A DNA stretch of 52,924 nt from an uncultured Alphaproteobacteria bacterium (GCA_902575375.1 CACGRD010000006.1:1-52924); one strand, 5' to 3'. Shown: positions 25,946-37,222, numbered from the stretch's first letter. Notes: generated by a model from the sequence alone, not told the origin. Program-made: numbers and translations.

Positions 25946-26844
25946 TGTTTGGTTTAAATAAAATTATTCCCGTTGAGCCTAATATTAATTTTTTAGGTTT
26001 AAGAAGAAATTTTTTAATTTTTTCTATTTTAGCCATATTAATCTCAATAGGCTTATTAAGTATAAAGGGTTTAAATCTAGGAATTGATTTTAAAGGAGGT
26101 ACTTTAATTGAAGTCAGTACAAAAAATACTTCAATTGGTGAGCTAAGAGAAATTTTATCTTCTTCTTATAGTGATGTATCCTTGCAGGAATTTGGTAATG
26201 AGAATATTATTTTAATAAGACTTCAAAATAAAAGTAATCAAGAGAGTATTGAAACAGTCAATTCTGTAAAAAATTTAATTCAAGACAAGGTTGTTGAGTT
26301 TAGAAGGTCTGAATTTGTAGGTCCCACAATAAGTTCAGAGCTATTATTTCGAGGTTTTCAAGCAGTCTCTTTTGCATTGATTGCTATTTTAATTTACATT
26401 TGGTTGCGTTTTGAATGGCAATTTGGTTTTGGTGCAGTTGTAGCATTAACTCATGATGTATTATTTACTCTTGGATTGCTCTCGATTTTAAATGTAGAAT
26501 TTTCTCTAGCAACAATAGCAGCAATTCTAACTATTGCTGGTTATTCCATTAATGATACAGTTGTAATATTTGATAGGGTTCGAGAAAATTTAAGAAAATA
26601 TAAAAAACTTGAGTTAGTAGATTTATTTAACTTATCAGTTAACAATACTTTATCCAGAACTATAATGACAAGTTTAACTACACTTCTTGCTTTAGTATCT
26701 TTGTTTACATTTGGTGGAGAGGTTATTAGACCTTTCGCTTTAACAATGATTATAGGTGTTATTATTGGCACTTATTCATCTGTTTTTATTGCGGTCCCAA
26801 CTTTATTAATTTTTAAGTTCAGACCGCAAGATGAAGATGATTAA
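25945..26844 (+). CDS. secF: protein translocase subunit SecF
   Basis: A 299-residue six-helix partner of SecD. 'G-I-D-F-K-G-G-T' after helix 1 and 'G-Y-S-I-N-D-T-V-V-I-F-D-R-V-R' in the membrane part are diagnostic. Separate SecD and SecF subunits. Its stop TAA forms a shared TTAA with the stop of convergent sodB. Confidence 0.96.
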   Translation: MFGLNKIIPVEPNINFLGLRRNFLIFSILAILISIGLLSIKGLNLGIDFKGGTLIEVSTKNTSIGELREILSSSYSDVSLQEFGNENIILIRLQNKSNQESIETVNSVKNLIQDKVVEFRRSEFVGPTISSELLFRGFQAVSFALIAILIYIWLRFEWQFGFGAVVALTHDVLFTLGLLSILNVEFSLATIAAILTIAGYSINDTVVIFDRVRENLRKYKKLELVDLFNLSVNNTLSRTIMTSLTTLLALVSLFTFGGEVIRPFALTMIIGVIIGTYSSVFIAVPTLLIFKFRPQDEDD

Positions 26845-27437
26845 GCGTTATTTAAGTTTTCTGTAACTTTTTCCCAATTAACTAAATTATCGATAAAAGC
26901 TTTTAAATAATCAGGTCTTCTATTTCTATAATCAACATAATATGAGTGTTCCCAAACATCACATCCTAGTAGAGGAGTTTGATCATGTACGATTGGGTTT
27001 TCTCCATTTGGTGTTTTAGTAATCTCTAATTTTCCATTATTTAGAACTAACCAACACCAACCTGATCCAAATTGACCAATGCCTGCATTTATAAAATCTT
27101 CTTTCATTTTTTCAACTGAACCAATATCTGCAACTATCTTATTTTCGAGTTCAGAGGGAATTTTACCATCTGGATTATTTTTCATTACTTCCCAAAAATG
27201 AACATGATTTATATGTTGTGCTACATTATTGAATACTGGAGCATTTTTTTGATATGAGTTAATTACAATATCATTGACATTATCATCTGATATGTTCTGT
27301 TCTTTAATAAACTTATTTCCATTAGTAATGTAAGCCATGTGATGCTTATCATGATGCAACTCTAAAGTTTCAGCCGACATATACGGCATTAGAGCATCTT
27401 TACTGTAGGGTAGATCTGGTAACTCTAGATTTATCAT
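26841..27437 (-). CDS. sodB: superoxide dismutase, Fe/Mn family (Fe-type by sequence)
   Basis: A 198-residue cytosolic enzyme that dismutates superoxide. Likely metal ligands are H28, H78, D160 and H164 ('D-V-W-E-H'). Gln74 in the N-terminal half ('N-N-V-A-Q') and the absence of Gln from the 'Q-F-G-S-G-W' loop position used by Mn enzymes point to Fe or cambialistic use. It lies 16 bases behind uvrA on the same strand and may be read through from it. Confidence 0.93.
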   Translation of the reverse strand: MINLELPDLPYSKDALMPYMSAETLELHHDKHHMAYITNGNKFIKEQNISDDNVNDIVINSYQKNAPVFNNVAQHINHVHFWEVMKNNPDGKIPSELENKIVADIGSVEKMKEDFINAGIGQFGSGWCWLVLNNGKLEITKTPNGENPIVHDQTPLLGCDVWEHSYYVDYRNRRPDYLKAFIDNLVNWEKVTENLNNA

Positions 27438-27453
27438 TTTATTTCCCTTTTAT

Positions 27454-30258
27454 TTATAAAATTTTCTTTAAGAATTCACCTGTAAAGCTTTTTTTATTAT
27501 TTGCAATATCTTCGGGGGTACCAGTTCCAACAATTTGACCACCATTTACACCTCCTAGAGGTCCTAGATCAATTATATGATCAGCTGTTTTAATAACATC
27601 AAGATTATGCTCAATAACGATTACAGTATTACCTTCATCAACGAGTGTATGAAGAATTTTAAGTAATTTTTTAACATCGTCAAAATGAAGACCGGTAGTT
27701 GGTTCATCTAGAATATATAGTGTTTTTCCTGTTGATCTTTTCGATAATTCTTTTGATAATTTTATTCTTTGCGCTTCACCACCTGACAAAGTAGTAGCTG
27801 ATTGACCTATTTTTATATAATCCAGTCCTACATCCATTAGAGTTTGTAGTTTTTGTTTTATTGCGGGAATTTTATCAAAAAATCTATAACCTTCTTCAAC
27901 AGTCATATCTAAAACATCTGAAATGGATTTATCTTTATATTTTACTTCTAAAGTTTCTCTATTATACCTTTTACCTTTGCAAATATCACACTCGACATAA
28001 ACATCAGCTAAAAAATGCATTTCTATTTTTTTTACTCCATCACCTTCGCATGACTCACATCTACCGCCCTTAACGTTAAATGAAAAACGACCTGGTTTAT
28101 AACCTCTAGCACTAGACTCATTTAAGTTTGCAAACCAATCTCTTATTGGAGTAAAACATCCTGTATATGTTGCTGGGTTTGATCTTGGTGTTCTTCCAAT
28201 AGGAGATTGATCAATATCAATTACTTTATCGATATGATTAATACCTTTAAAGTTAAAACGACTTTCATCTTTATTTAATGATTTATTAAAATACTCATCT
28301 AATCTTTGATACAGTGTATCAATAATTAAAGAAGATTTACCACTTCCAGACACACCTGTGACAGTGATAAAATTTCCTAAAGGTAAAGTTATATTAAGAT
28401 TATCTAAATTGTTTGTTTTTATTTTATTAAGTTTAAAAACTTTATTTTTATTAAATTTTCTTCTATTTTTTGGAACTTCTATTTCTAAGGATTTATTCAA
28501 ATATTTTGCTGTCAAACTTTTATTATTTTTTAGTATTTTTTTAAGTCCTCCCTCTGCAATTATATGACCTCCATTAACTCCCGCCTTAACACCAATATCA
28601 ATTATATGATCTGATTGTCTAATTGCATCCTCATCATGCTCAACAACAATTACTGTATTTCCTAAATCTCTTAATCTAAATAATGTTTCAATTAATTGCT
28701 GATTATCTTTTTGATGTAACCCAATAGATGGTTCATCCAAAACATATAAAACTCCCGTTAAACCTGAACCAATTTGACTTGCTAATCTAATTCTTTGACT
28801 TTCACCCCCAGACAAAGTTTTACTAGCTCTTGCTAATGATAGATAATCCAAACCAACTCTATTTAAAAAAACTAATCGATCTTTAATTTCTTTTATTACT
28901 CCCTCAGCAATTTTTTTATTATTTTTATCAAGTTTACTTTCAAGTGATGAAAACCAATGTAAACACTCGCTAATTGATTTTTTAGTAATATTACCAATAT
29001 GATTTTCATCAATTTTTACGGCTAAAGCTTTCTCGTTAAGACGGTAACCATTGCAAACTTCACAGTCTCTTTCAGATAAATATTTTTCTAATTCGTATTG
29101 AAGCCACCATCTTTCAGTTTCTTCATATTTTCGATCAATAAAGTTTATTATTCCTTCAAAATCATATAAAAAATTTAATTCGCTATTTTCATCTCCATAA
29201 AGAATTATATTTTTTACTTTTTTTGGAATTTCACTCCATGGAACATTTTTCTTAACTTTGAATTGTTTTAAAATTTTATCTATTGTTTCAACAAAATATT
29301 TTTTTTGATAACCAAATACTTTAGTCTCCCAGGGTTTAATAGCTCCATCAGCAATAGATCTAGTTTCATCAGGTACAATTTTATATTCATCAAAATATTT
29401 TTCAACTCCAAGACCATCACATTCAGAGCAAGCACCCTGCGGTGCATTAAAACTAAATAATCTAGGTTCAATCTCTTCAATACTAAATCCAGACACAGGA
29501 CATGCAAATTTTGATGAAAATATCGATATTTTATTTGTATCTAGATTTTCTAAATATAACAAACCATCTGATAAAGTTAACGCAACTTCTATACTTTCAC
29601 TCAGTCTTTGTTGGATATTTTTTTTTACAACAAGTCGATCAATTACAACATCAATATTATGTTTAAAATTCTTTTTAAGTGAAGGCACTTCATCAATATC
29701 ATATACAACATTATCCACTTTAAGTCGTTGATAACCTCTTTTTTTTAAATCTTCGATTTCTTTTCTATATTCACCTTTTCTATCTCTAACTATTGGAGAT
29801 AAAATATAAATTCTTTTATCAATATTATTTTTAATTATAAGATCAGTCATTTCACTTACTGATTGTGATTTAATTGGTTTACCTGTAGCTGGAGAGTAGG
29901 GAACTCCAACTCTAGCATATAGCACTCTAAGGTAATCATAAATTTCAGTAACAGTACCCACCGTACTTCTTGGATTTTTTTGTGTTGTTTTTTGTTCAAT
30001 AGAAATTGCTGGCGATAAACCATCAATACTATCTACATCAGGCTTATTCATCATTTGAAGAAATTGCCTTGCATATGCAGAGAGACTTTCAACATATTTT
30101 CTTTGTCCCTCAGAATAAATTGTATCAAATGCTAATGTTGATTTTCCTGAGCCACTTACACCAGTTATTACTACAAGTTTATTCTTTGGTATTTCTAAGT
30201 TTATATTTTTAAGATTATGCTCTCTTGCACCTTTTATAACAATTTTATCTAAATTCAT
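27454..30258 (-). CDS. uvrA: excinuclease ABC subunit A
   Basis: A 934-residue damage-recognition ATPase of nucleotide excision repair. Two ABC modules are seen: Walker A G33-V-S-G-S-G-K-S40 and a second 'G-V-S-G-S-G-K-S-S' near 630. Each module has an ABC signature ('[10 protein letters not shown]', '[10 protein letters not shown]') and zinc fingers with Cys pairs ('C-S-E-C', 'C-E-S-C', 'C-D-I-C'). Full length. It is divergent from ssb, the normal alphaproteobacterial arrangement; I could not identify a convincing SOS box between them. Confidence 0.97.
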   Translation of the reverse strand: MNLDKIVIKGAREHNLKNINLEIPKNKLVVITGVSGSGKSTLAFDTIYSEGQRKYVESLSAYARQFLQMMNKPDVDSIDGLSPAISIEQKTTQKNPRSTVGTVTEIYDYLRVLYARVGVPYSPATGKPIKSQSVSEMTDLIIKNNIDKRIYILSPIVRDRKGEYRKEIEDLKKRGYQRLKVDNVVYDIDEVPSLKKNFKHNIDVVIDRLVVKKNIQQRLSESIEVALTLSDGLLYLENLDTNKISIFSSKFACPVSGFSIEEIEPRLFSFNAPQGACSECDGLGVEKYFDEYKIVPDETRSIADGAIKPWETKVFGYQKKYFVETIDKILKQFKVKKNVPWSEIPKKVKNIILYGDENSELNFLYDFEGIINFIDRKYEETERWWLQYELEKYLSERDCEVCNGYRLNEKALAVKIDENHIGNITKKSISECLHWFSSLESKLDKNNKKIAEGVIKEIKDRLVFLNRVGLDYLSLARASKTLSGGESQRIRLASQIGSGLTGVLYVLDEPSIGLHQKDNQQLIETLFRLRDLGNTVIVVEHDEDAIRQSDHIIDIGVKAGVNGGHIIAEGGLKKILKNNKSLTAKYLNKSLEIEVPKNRRKFNKNKVFKLNKIKTNNLDNLNITLPLGNFITVTGVSGSGKSSLIIDTLYQRLDEYFNKSLNKDESRFNFKGINHIDKVIDIDQSPIGRTPRSNPATYTGCFTPIRDWFANLNESSARGYKPGRFSFNVKGGRCESCEGDGVKKIEMHFLADVYVECDICKGKRYNRETLEVKYKDKSISDVLDMTVEEGYRFFDKIPAIKQKLQTLMDVGLDYIKIGQSATTLSGGEAQRIKLSKELSKRSTGKTLYILDEPTTGLHFDDVKKLLKILHTLVDEGNTVIVIEHNLDVIKTADHIIDLGPLGGVNGGQIVGTGTPEDIANNKKSFTGEFLKKIL

Positions 30259-30315
30259 GAATATTAGTGTTATCTAATAACGTTAATATGTTATATGGAT
30301 ATATATAGAATTCTT

Positions 30316-30789
30316 ATGGTTGGTAGTGTTAATAAAACAATTTTATTAGGAAACTTAGGAAGAGATCCTGAAATTAGGTCTATGCAGTCTGGAGCTAAAA
30401 TGGCTTCATTTTCAATTGCAACTTCAAAAAGATGGAAAGATAGAAATACTCAAGAACAAAAAGAAAAAACATCTTGGCATAACATTGTTGTTTTTGGAGA
30501 CGGCTTAGTTGATATAGTAGAAAAATACGTAAAAAAGGGATCTAAAATTTACGTTGAAGGAGAGCTTCAAACAAGGAAATGGCAAGATAAAGATGGAAAT
30601 GATAGATACACCACAGAGGTCATTTTACAGGGGTATAATTGTAATTTAACCCTCTTAGATAGCAGAAATAATAATTCTCAGATATCTGATAATTCTCAAG
30701 AAATGGATCAATCTAAGCCTATTGAGGAAAATTCTTTTGGAAATCAATCAGGTGATTCTGAAGATTTAGATGAGGATATCCCTTTTTAA
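30316..30789 (+). CDS. ssb: single-stranded DNA-binding protein
   Basis: A 157-residue OB-fold protein from ATG 30316, giving the standard start M-V-G-S-V-N-K. An upstream in-frame ATG (30295) would add seven atypical residues. The OB part covers about 1-110 with 'L-G-R-D-P-E-I-R' and 'K-G-S-K-I-Y-V-E-G'. An Asn/Ser/Gln-rich linker follows, then the acidic tip D-E-D-I-P-F that recruits repair and replication partners. It is followed by a 142-base gap and gyrA. Confidence 0.95.
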   Translation: MVGSVNKTILLGNLGRDPEIRSMQSGAKMASFSIATSKRWKDRNTQEQKEKTSWHNIVVFGDGLVDIVEKYVKKGSKIYVEGELQTRKWQDKDGNDRYTTEVILQGYNCNLTLLDSRNNNSQISDNSQEMDQSKPIEENSFGNQSGDSEDLDEDIPF

Positions 30790-30864
30790 ATATTTTTATT
30801 AGATATAATTATTTAATTACTGAAAAATATAGTTTTTTTAATATAACTTTATCATTTATTTATA

Positions 30865-30893
30865 TTGGTTTAAATTGTGCTTTTTGATATAAA
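30865..30893 (+). promoter_or_regulatory. possible sigma-70 promoter of gyrA
   Basis: TTGGTT (30865-30870) and TATAAA (30888-30893) with a 17-base spacer, 38 bases before the gyrA GTG. In DNA this AT-rich a chance match is easy, so this is only a candidate. Confidence 0.4.
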
Positions 30894-30931
30894 AAATTCT
30901 TAATTTTTCTTAGAAAACTTGGATTTTTTTA

Positions 30932-33610
30932 GTGCCTGACGATTTAGATACATCAAATAACGAGAATCAAGAACCTACTAATATACCTTCAGTAAGTTTA
31001 GAGCAAGAAATGCAAAAATCCTACCTGGATTATGCAATGTCTGTAATAGTTAGTAGGGCACTTCCAGATTGTAGAGATGGTTTAAAACCAGTTCACAGAA
31101 GAATTTTGTACTCTATGAGTGAATCAGGGTACAATTTTAATAAACCATACAAAAAATCTGCAAGAATAGTGGGTGATGTAATGGGTAAATATCATCCACA
31201 CGGAGACTCAGCTATTTACAATTCTATGGTTAGAATGGCACAAGATTTTTCTATGCGATTAGAGTTAGTTGATGGTCAAGGGAATTTTGGATCTTTAGAT
31301 GGCGATCCTCCTGCAGCAATGAGATATACTGAAGCAAGACTTGCTAAAGTATCCGAAAAGCTTGTTGAAGATATTGATAAAAACACTGTTGCGTTTCAGT
31401 CTAATTATGATGATACAACAAAAGAACCCTCAGTTTTGCCATCCCAATTTCCAAATCTTTTAGTTAATGGAGCATCAGGAATAGCTGTTGGAATGGCGAC
31501 TAATATTGCCCCACATAACTTAGGAGAAGTTATAGACGCATCTTTATATCTTATTAAAAATCCAGAATGTAATATTTCAGACCTTCAAAAATATATTTTT
31601 GGTCCTGATTTTCCAACAGGAGGTCAAATAATTGGTAAAAAGGGCATAACAGAAGCATTTGAAACTGGAAAAGGAGGGTGTGTAGTTAGGTCAAAGACTA
31701 GTATTGAAAATTTTAAAAAGGATCGTGAAGCAATCATTCTTCATGAAATACCTTATCAAGTTAATAAATCAAAATTATTAGAAAGGATTGCGGAAATTGT
31801 AAAAAATGGAATTGTTGAAGGCATTTCAGATTTAAGAGATGAGTCAGATAGAAACGGTGTTAGGGTTGTGATAGAATTAAAAAAAGATGTAGACTCAAAT
31901 ATTATTCTCAATCAATTATATAAACATACGTTAATTCAAACTACATTCAATTCTAATATGCTTGCTTTAAATAAAGGTAAGCCGGAACAAATGAATTTAA
32001 AAGAAATTTTATCTTCATTTTTAGATTTCAGAGAAGAAGTAATAATAAAAAGAACATTATTTGATCTTAATAAAGCTAGAGAAAAAGCTCATATTTTAGT
32101 TGGATTGGTTGTTACTAATGAACATATTGATGAAATTATAGAATTAATAAAAAGTTCAAAAGATACAAAAGAAGCAAAAGAAAAATTAATTAAAAAGAAA
32201 TGGAAAGTATCTAAACAAAATCTTAATTTTATTAAATCAGTTGAGGATGATACTGTAGAGTTAAACAACAACACTTTCAATTTTTCTGAAGCACAGGCTA
32301 AAGCTATTTTAGAATTAAGATTACAAAAATTAACTGCTTTAGAAAGAGAAGATATACAAAAAGATTTAGAAAGTTTAATTTTAGAAATTAAAAATTACCT
32401 ATCTATACTTAATTCTAGGGATATTCTTCTAAAGGAAATAGAAAATGAATTAGCTGAAATTAAAAAAGAATTTGCAACTGAAAGACGTAGTGAGATTATT
32501 GATCAAGAATATGAGCAAGTAGATGATTTAAGATATATTCAACAAGAAGATATAGTTTTAACTATTTCTAATAATGGATACATTAAAAGATCACTATTAT
32601 CTAATTATCGTTCTCAAAATAGAGGAGGTAAAGGTAAAACTGGTATGTCAACAAGGGAAGAAGATTTTGTTAAAGAAATTCACTTTGCAGATACTCATAC
32701 TAAACTTTTAGTTTTTTCTTCATTAGGAAAAGTTTATTCTCTAAAATCTCATGATGTGCCTGAAGCTAGTTTAAAGGCAAGAGGAAAGCCTATAGTTAAT
32801 TTATTACCCTTTAAAAATTCTGAAAAAATATCAACTTTTCTACCTTTACCTCTAGATGAAAATCAATGGGAAAAATTTTATGTTATTTTTACAACCAAAA
32901 ATGGAATGGTTAGAAAAAATAAATTAATTGATGTTGCTAAGAGTGGAAAAAGAGAATTGAGGGACTCAGGCAAAGTATCTATTAGGCTTGATGAAAAAGA
33001 TGAATTAATTGGTGTTAAGCTTTGTACTGTAGATGATGATATTTTACTTTCTTCATCAAATGGAAAATGTTTACGTTTTCCAGTTGAAAAATTAAGATTA
33101 TTTTCTGGTTTAAATTCTTCAGGTGTAAGGGGTATAAAATTAGATAACGGCAATACAATCATTTCTCTAGCAATTTTAAAACATTCAGTGATTGATATGA
33201 GCATTCGTCAAGAATACTTAAAAGCAGCATCCGAAAGTAGAAAAAAAACTTCATCACTTAAAAATGGATTTGAAGAATTAAATAATAATGAGGAATTTCT
33301 TGTAGCTATAACATCAAAGGGTTTTGGAAAAAGATCATCCGCCTATGAATATAGAATTTCAAATAGAGGAGGGAAAGGTATAACTGGTATAATTACATCA
33401 GAAAAAAATGGTGAAGTTGTAGATTGTTTTGTTGTTAAGGACAACGATGAAATTATTCTTGTTAGTGACAAGGGTCAAATAATTAGAGTTAATGTAAACC
33501 AAATTAGAATAGCTGGAAGATCAACAAAAGGTGTAAGTATTTTTAAGATTCCGGAAAGTGATAGAATTGTTTCTGTTTCTAGAATACAAGAATTCGAAAA
33601 TGATGAATAA
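30932..33610 (+). CDS. gyrA: DNA gyrase subunit A
   Basis: An 892-residue type II topoisomerase subunit, GTG start at 30932. The DNA-cleaving Tyr is Y132 ('R-Y-T-E-A-R-L'). The quinolone region reads H-G-D-S93-A-I-Y-N97: S93 equals E. coli Ser83, but N97 replaces E. coli Asp87. The breakage-reunion domain is followed by the C-terminal beta-pinwheel containing the GyrA-box ('[10 protein letters not shown]'), which distinguishes gyrase from ParC. Its end overlaps coaD. Confidence 0.96.
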   Translation: MPDDLDTSNNENQEPTNIPSVSLEQEMQKSYLDYAMSVIVSRALPDCRDGLKPVHRRILYSMSESGYNFNKPYKKSARIVGDVMGKYHPHGDSAIYNSMVRMAQDFSMRLELVDGQGNFGSLDGDPPAAMRYTEARLAKVSEKLVEDIDKNTVAFQSNYDDTTKEPSVLPSQFPNLLVNGASGIAVGMATNIAPHNLGEVIDASLYLIKNPECNISDLQKYIFGPDFPTGGQIIGKKGITEAFETGKGGCVVRSKTSIENFKKDREAIILHEIPYQVNKSKLLERIAEIVKNGIVEGISDLRDESDRNGVRVVIELKKDVDSNIILNQLYKHTLIQTTFNSNMLALNKGKPEQMNLKEILSSFLDFREEVIIKRTLFDLNKAREKAHILVGLVVTNEHIDEIIELIKSSKDTKEAKEKLIKKKWKVSKQNLNFIKSVEDDTVELNNNTFNFSEAQAKAILELRLQKLTALEREDIQKDLESLILEIKNYLSILNSRDILLKEIENELAEIKKEFATERRSEIIDQEYEQVDDLRYIQQEDIVLTISNNGYIKRSLLSNYRSQNRGGKGKTGMSTREEDFVKEIHFADTHTKLLVFSSLGKVYSLKSHDVPEASLKARGKPIVNLLPFKNSEKISTFLPLPLDENQWEKFYVIFTTKNGMVRKNKLIDVAKSGKRELRDSGKVSIRLDEKDELIGVKLCTVDDDILLSSSNGKCLRFPVEKLRLFSGLNSSGVRGIKLDNGNTIISLAILKHSVIDMSIRQEYLKAASESRKKTSSLKNGFEELNNNEEFLVAITSKGFGKRSSAYEYRISNRGGKGITGIITSEKNGEVVDCFVVKDNDEIILVSDKGQIIRVNVNQIRIAGRSTKGVSIFKIPESDRIVSVSRIQEFENDE

Positions 33611-34094
33611 AATTGGAATATATCCAGGTACTTTTGATCCTATGACTGCAGGTCATATGGATATAATTAAAAGATCATTAAGAATAGTAGATAATTTAGT
33701 AATAGCTGTCGCTAATAATATTAACAAAGATTCATTGTTTAGTGTTCAAGAAAGGATTAATATTATTAAAAGTGACATCACCTCTCTAAATGAATTAAAT
33801 TCAAAAATTAATGTTACTGAATTATCAGGATTACTTACAACTTTTGCTAAAGATCAAAATGCCACATGTATAATACGTGGTTTAAGAGCAGTATCTGATT
33901 TTGAGTATGAATTTCAAATGACAGGCATGAACTACCAACTTAACCCCGATATAGAGACAATATTTCTTATGACTTCTGAAAAAAACTCATTCATTTCATC
34001 TAATTTTGTAAAAGAAGTCCATAAACTAGGTGGAGATGTTTCAAATTTTGTTTCTAAAAATACTTTAGAGCAGCTTAATAAAAAAAACTCTTAG
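33603..34094 (+). CDS. coaD: phosphopantetheine adenylyltransferase
   Basis: A 163-residue nucleotidyltransferase making dephospho-CoA from 4'-phosphopantetheine and ATP. The nucleotide-binding T15-x-G-H18 lies in '[10 protein letters not shown]', and '[12 protein letters not shown]' carries the phosphate-binding Arg residues; C-terminal 'S-S-N-F-V-K-E' is standard. Two adjacent ATGs (33600 and 33603) are possible; 33603 gives the usual M-N-K-I-G-I-Y-P. It overlaps the gyrA end by 8 bases. Confidence 0.95.
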   Translation: MNKIGIYPGTFDPMTAGHMDIIKRSLRIVDNLVIAVANNINKDSLFSVQERINIIKSDITSLNELNSKINVTELSGLLTTFAKDQNATCIIRGLRAVSDFEYEFQMTGMNYQLNPDIETIFLMTSEKNSFISSNFVKEVHKLGGDVSNFVSKNTLEQLNKKNS

Positions 34095-34101
34095 TTAATC
34101 A

Positions 34102-34130
34102 CTTGCGCTTACAATATTTGAACTATATAG
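34102..34130 (+). promoter_or_regulatory. probable promoter of tRNA-Lys
   Basis: TTGCGC (34102-34107) and TATAGA (34125-34130) with a 17-base spacer, 14 bases before the tRNA 5' end. The position is right for a transcript starting just upstream of the tRNA. Confidence 0.5.
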
Positions 34131-34144
34131 AATACAAATTCGAT

Positions 34145-34220
<76 letters not shown>

Positions 34221-34226
34221 TCCAAA

Positions 34227-34409
34227 ATGAAAAAAGCAAAAATCAAAAATATTGCCTCAGGTATTGAGAAAAACTGTGATATTTTAAGAAAAAATGAAAA
34301 CATTCTTGAAGTAGTTCTTGAAGGCACAACAATAAAGATATTACTTAAAAAAAATACTAATAAATATATCGGATACTTTAAAGAAATGGAATTTGAGTCT
34401 GATGGTTAA
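34227..34409 (+). CDS. 60-residue hypothetical protein
   Basis: A small basic-then-acidic protein starting six bases after the tRNA. Alternating hydrophobic residues ('I-L-E-V-V-L-E-G-T-T-I-K-I-L-L-K', 'Y-I-G-Y-F-K-E-M-E-F') suggest a compact beta-sheet fold. No signal or membrane segment. I do not recognise the family. Its stop shares TTAA with the convergent YkgJ-like gene, as other real gene pairs in this window do, which supports it being genuine. Confidence 0.6.
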   Translation: MKKAKIKNIASGIEKNCDILRKNENILEVVLEGTTIKILLKKNTNKYIGYFKEMEFESDG

Positions 34410-34843
34410 TTTTTATTCCTAATATTTAATTCGTTTTCATAATCAATTTGTACTTGTTTTAAAATTTCTTTCTTTGTTTTTACTTTACCTTTACCTACAC
34501 CAGGGCAATTTTTAGCAATATCGTTATTCCAAGTTTTTGTATTCATATTTTCAGGCCAAAAAGGCCAAGTTCTACATTGTATAGGTCTTGTTTTATAAAC
34601 AGTGCATTTGTTATCTTTCAAAAATATGCAATTTCCATTATTTTTTTTTAGTTCCTTTAAGTGAATTAAACCATCAGTTTTTTGACAATAGTTTTTTACA
34701 AAGTTTTGTTCTGTTATTTTAAATCCATCTGACAATTTTTTAATATCTTTCTTACTTAAATAAACAAAACCATAGGTACCTCTTGAAACACAACAATTTC
34801 CAGAACCCTGGCATTCAAATCTAATACCTTTTTCTATATCCAT
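34406..34843 (-). CDS. YkgJ-family cysteine cluster protein
   Basis: A 145-residue protein with the family's Cys arrangement: 'C-Q-G-S-G-N-C-C' at the N-terminus, then 'C-I-F-L-K-D-N-K-C-T-V-Y-K-T-R-P-I-Q-C-R' and a late Cys. YkgJ-like proteins are thought to bind a metal or Fe-S centre; function is not established. It lies five bases downstream of recG on the same strand and is probably co-transcribed with it. Confidence 0.85.
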   Translation of the reverse strand: MDIEKGIRFECQGSGNCCVSRGTYGFVYLSKKDIKKLSDGFKITEQNFVKNYCQKTDGLIHLKELKKNNGNCIFLKDNKCTVYKTRPIQCRTWPFWPENMNTKTWNNDIAKNCPGVGKGKVKTKKEILKQVQIDYENELNIRNKN

Positions 34844-34848
34844 AACTA

Positions 34849-36930
34849 TTATCCAGCAGTAAGTGTTAAAATTGCTGCATCTCTTTCTTGAAGATACAAT
34901 AAGTTTCGAAGATTTTCCCCTTCTATGTTTTCCAATTGTGGATTTTTGGATAATATATCTTCTACCATAATTTTAGCATCTTCTAATAGATCGTAATCAA
35001 AACTAAGATCAGCTACATAAAAAGATGGGCTGCCAGATTGTTTTTTTCCTAAAATTTCTCCTGGACCTCTTATTTTTAAATCCTCTTCAGCGATTTTAAA
35101 ACCATCATTTGTTTGCTTCATTATATCAATTCTTTGTTTTGAAATTTCCCCGATTTTATCTTTATGTAAAAGTATACAATATGATTGAATGTCATTTCTA
35201 CCAACACGACCTCTCAATTGATGAAGTTGAGCTAAACCGAATCTTTCTGCATGTTCAATTACAATTGTTGTAGCAGAAGGAATATCTACACCAACTTCAA
35301 TAACAGTTGTTGAAACTAAAATTTTATAATCCTCATTTTTAAACTTTGTCATTATTTCTTCTTTTTCTATTTCACTTAAACGTCCATGCATTAAAAGAAC
35401 TTTATTTTTGAAATATTTTTTTAAAATTTTGTATCTTTCCTCTGCAGCTTTTAGATCTAACTCTTCAGATTCTTCAATTAAAGGACATACCCAGTAAAAT
35501 TTAGACGATGAATTTTTTATTTTTTCTTTTATCCTATCAATAAGTTGATTTTCTTTTTTTAATGACAAAGAGCTAGTTATAATTGGTTTACGACCTAAAG
35601 GTTTTTCAATTAATTTACTTTCTTTCATATCTCCATATGCTGCTAAAGTTAATGTTCTTGGAATGGGAGTCGCACTCATTACTAAAATATTTGGTTTATG
35701 ATTTTTATGATTAAATACCATTCTTTGATAAACACCAAATCTATGCTGTTCATCAATAACTGCCAAACCTAAATTGTTAAATTTTACTGTATCTTGTATT
35801 AAAGCATGTGTCCCAATTATAATATCTGCTTTTCCTTTTGCAATTTCATCTAATTTTTCTTTCCTTTCCTTGCCCTTATCCTTTCCTGTAAGAACAAGCA
35901 CATTTATTTTTGAATCTTTTAATAAATTTAGAATATTTTTATAATGCTGAAATGCAAGAATTGTAGTAGGCACCATTAAAGCAGATTGAAAATTACTTTC
36001 AAATACTTTTATCATTGATATTAAAGCAACAATAGTTTTCCCAGACCCAACATCTCCTTGCAACAATCTGATCATTTGATTAGAACTTCCTAGGTCCTGA
36101 AGTATTTCTTTGATTACATTATTTTGTGAATTTGTGAGTTGAAAATCTAAATTACTATAAAATTTACTTAATGTTTTATTTTCACTAGTAATTTTTAGAC
36201 CTTTTTTCTTTTGATTAAAATTTCTCATAATGCCTATAGCTAATTGATGAGATAATAATTCATCAAATGCTAGTCTTCTTCTGAGCAAATTTTTATTTTT
36301 TATATTATTATCACTTGGATTATGAAGATTTTTAACTACTTCATTCCATCCTTTAAATTTATATTTATTTAATATTGAAGTTTCTATCCATTCATTAAAA
36401 TTTGGTAATTTATTTAATATTTGATCTGTTAATTTATTCATTATTTTTTGATTTAGGCCACTAGTTAAACTGTAAACTGCCTCTTTACTTTTAATTATTT
36501 TATTATTGTTTAAAGCGCTAACATGACTAGGGTGTGTTATTTGAAATGTGTTTCTAAAATACTCTAATTTTCCAGATATTAATCTATTTTCATTTGTCGG
36601 CAGCATTTGTCTCAACATAGGATGTCTTGCATTAAAATATACTAAATCAACATTTGTATCTCCGCAGATACATTTAATTTTGTAAGGTTGTCTTTTAAAC
36701 CTCGAAGGCTCATGTTTAATAATTTTTAAATTTAATGTTACTAAAGAATTAACTTCTGCATCATGAATATTTTCATAAAATTTTCTTTCCAGAATGTTAT
36801 TTGGTATGTTCCAAACAAAATGAATATTCTTATAAATACCTAATTTATTAATAATTAGTTCTAACTTTGGACCAACTCCTTTGAGAGAAGATATTGAAGA
36901 TAATATGTAGTTTAATTTTTCCGGCCTCAT
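34849..36930 (-). CDS. recG: ATP-dependent DNA helicase RecG
   Basis: A 693-residue helicase that reverses stalled forks and processes branched DNA. An N-terminal OB/wedge domain (about 50-150) precedes superfamily 2 motifs: Walker A G292-D-V-G-S-G-K-T299, 'D-E-Q-H-R-F-G-V', 'S-A-T-P-I-P-R-T' and 'Q-L-R-G-R-V-G-R'. Full length. It is divergent from sdhE-mfd, a typical alphaproteobacterial order. Confidence 0.96.
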   Translation of the reverse strand: MRPEKLNYILSSISSLKGVGPKLELIINKLGIYKNIHFVWNIPNNILERKFYENIHDAEVNSLVTLNLKIIKHEPSRFKRQPYKIKCICGDTNVDLVYFNARHPMLRQMLPTNENRLISGKLEYFRNTFQITHPSHVSALNNNKIIKSKEAVYSLTSGLNQKIMNKLTDQILNKLPNFNEWIETSILNKYKFKGWNEVVKNLHNPSDNNIKNKNLLRRRLAFDELLSHQLAIGIMRNFNQKKKGLKITSENKTLSKFYSNLDFQLTNSQNNVIKEILQDLGSSNQMIRLLQGDVGSGKTIVALISMIKVFESNFQSALMVPTTILAFQHYKNILNLLKDSKINVLVLTGKDKGKERKEKLDEIAKGKADIIIGTHALIQDTVKFNNLGLAVIDEQHRFGVYQRMVFNHKNHKPNILVMSATPIPRTLTLAAYGDMKESKLIEKPLGRKPIITSSLSLKKENQLIDRIKEKIKNSSSKFYWVCPLIEESEELDLKAAEERYKILKKYFKNKVLLMHGRLSEIEKEEIMTKFKNEDYKILVSTTVIEVGVDIPSATTIVIEHAERFGLAQLHQLRGRVGRNDIQSYCILLHKDKIGEISKQRIDIMKQTNDGFKIAEEDLKIRGPGEILGKKQSGSPSFYVADLSFDYDLLEDAKIMVEDILSKNPQLENIEGENLRNLLYLQERDAAILTLTAG

Positions 36931-36973
36931 AGATTTTTATAAAATTATAAACTATATTCTATATGCAATTTTT

Positions 36974-37222
36974 ATGTCATTCAATTCACTTAAAAAAACA
37001 ATAAAATATAGGGTTTCTTACTCTGGAACAAAAGAGACAGATATTTTATACAAAAGATATTTAATAAATCAGTTAGATAAATTTACTGAAAAAGATCTTG
37101 AGGATATTAAATCGATATTTAATCAATTCTCCGATAATGAGATTTATGATTTTCTCACTTCTAAGGTTGCTATCCCATTAGAATTTAAGGAAATATTTAA
37201 TAAAATACTTAATGAAGAATAA
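36974..37222 (+). CDS. sdhE: FAD assembly factor SdhE (succinate dehydrogenase assembly factor 2)
   Basis: An 82-residue all-helical protein that promotes covalent FAD attachment to SdhA. The family motif R-G-x-x-E is present as S17-G18-T19-K20-E21: Gly and Glu are kept but the leading Arg is Ser. The downstream part ('L-Y-K-R-Y-L', 'D-N-E-I-Y-D-F-L-T-S') follows the family. The place between recG and mfd is the standard alphaproteobacterial one. It overlaps mfd by 11 bases. Confidence 0.88.
   Translation: MSFNSLKKTIKYRVSYSGTKETDILYKRYLINQLDKFTEKDLEDIKSIFNQFSDNEIYDFLTSKVAIPLEFKEIFNKILNEE

Noticed and set aside
30259-30315. GTTA-type repeats between uvrA and ssb as an SOS (LexA) box
   Set aside because: The alphaproteobacterial box is GTTC-N7-GTTC; only GTTA copies with wrong spacing are present, which is expected by chance in AT-rich DNA.
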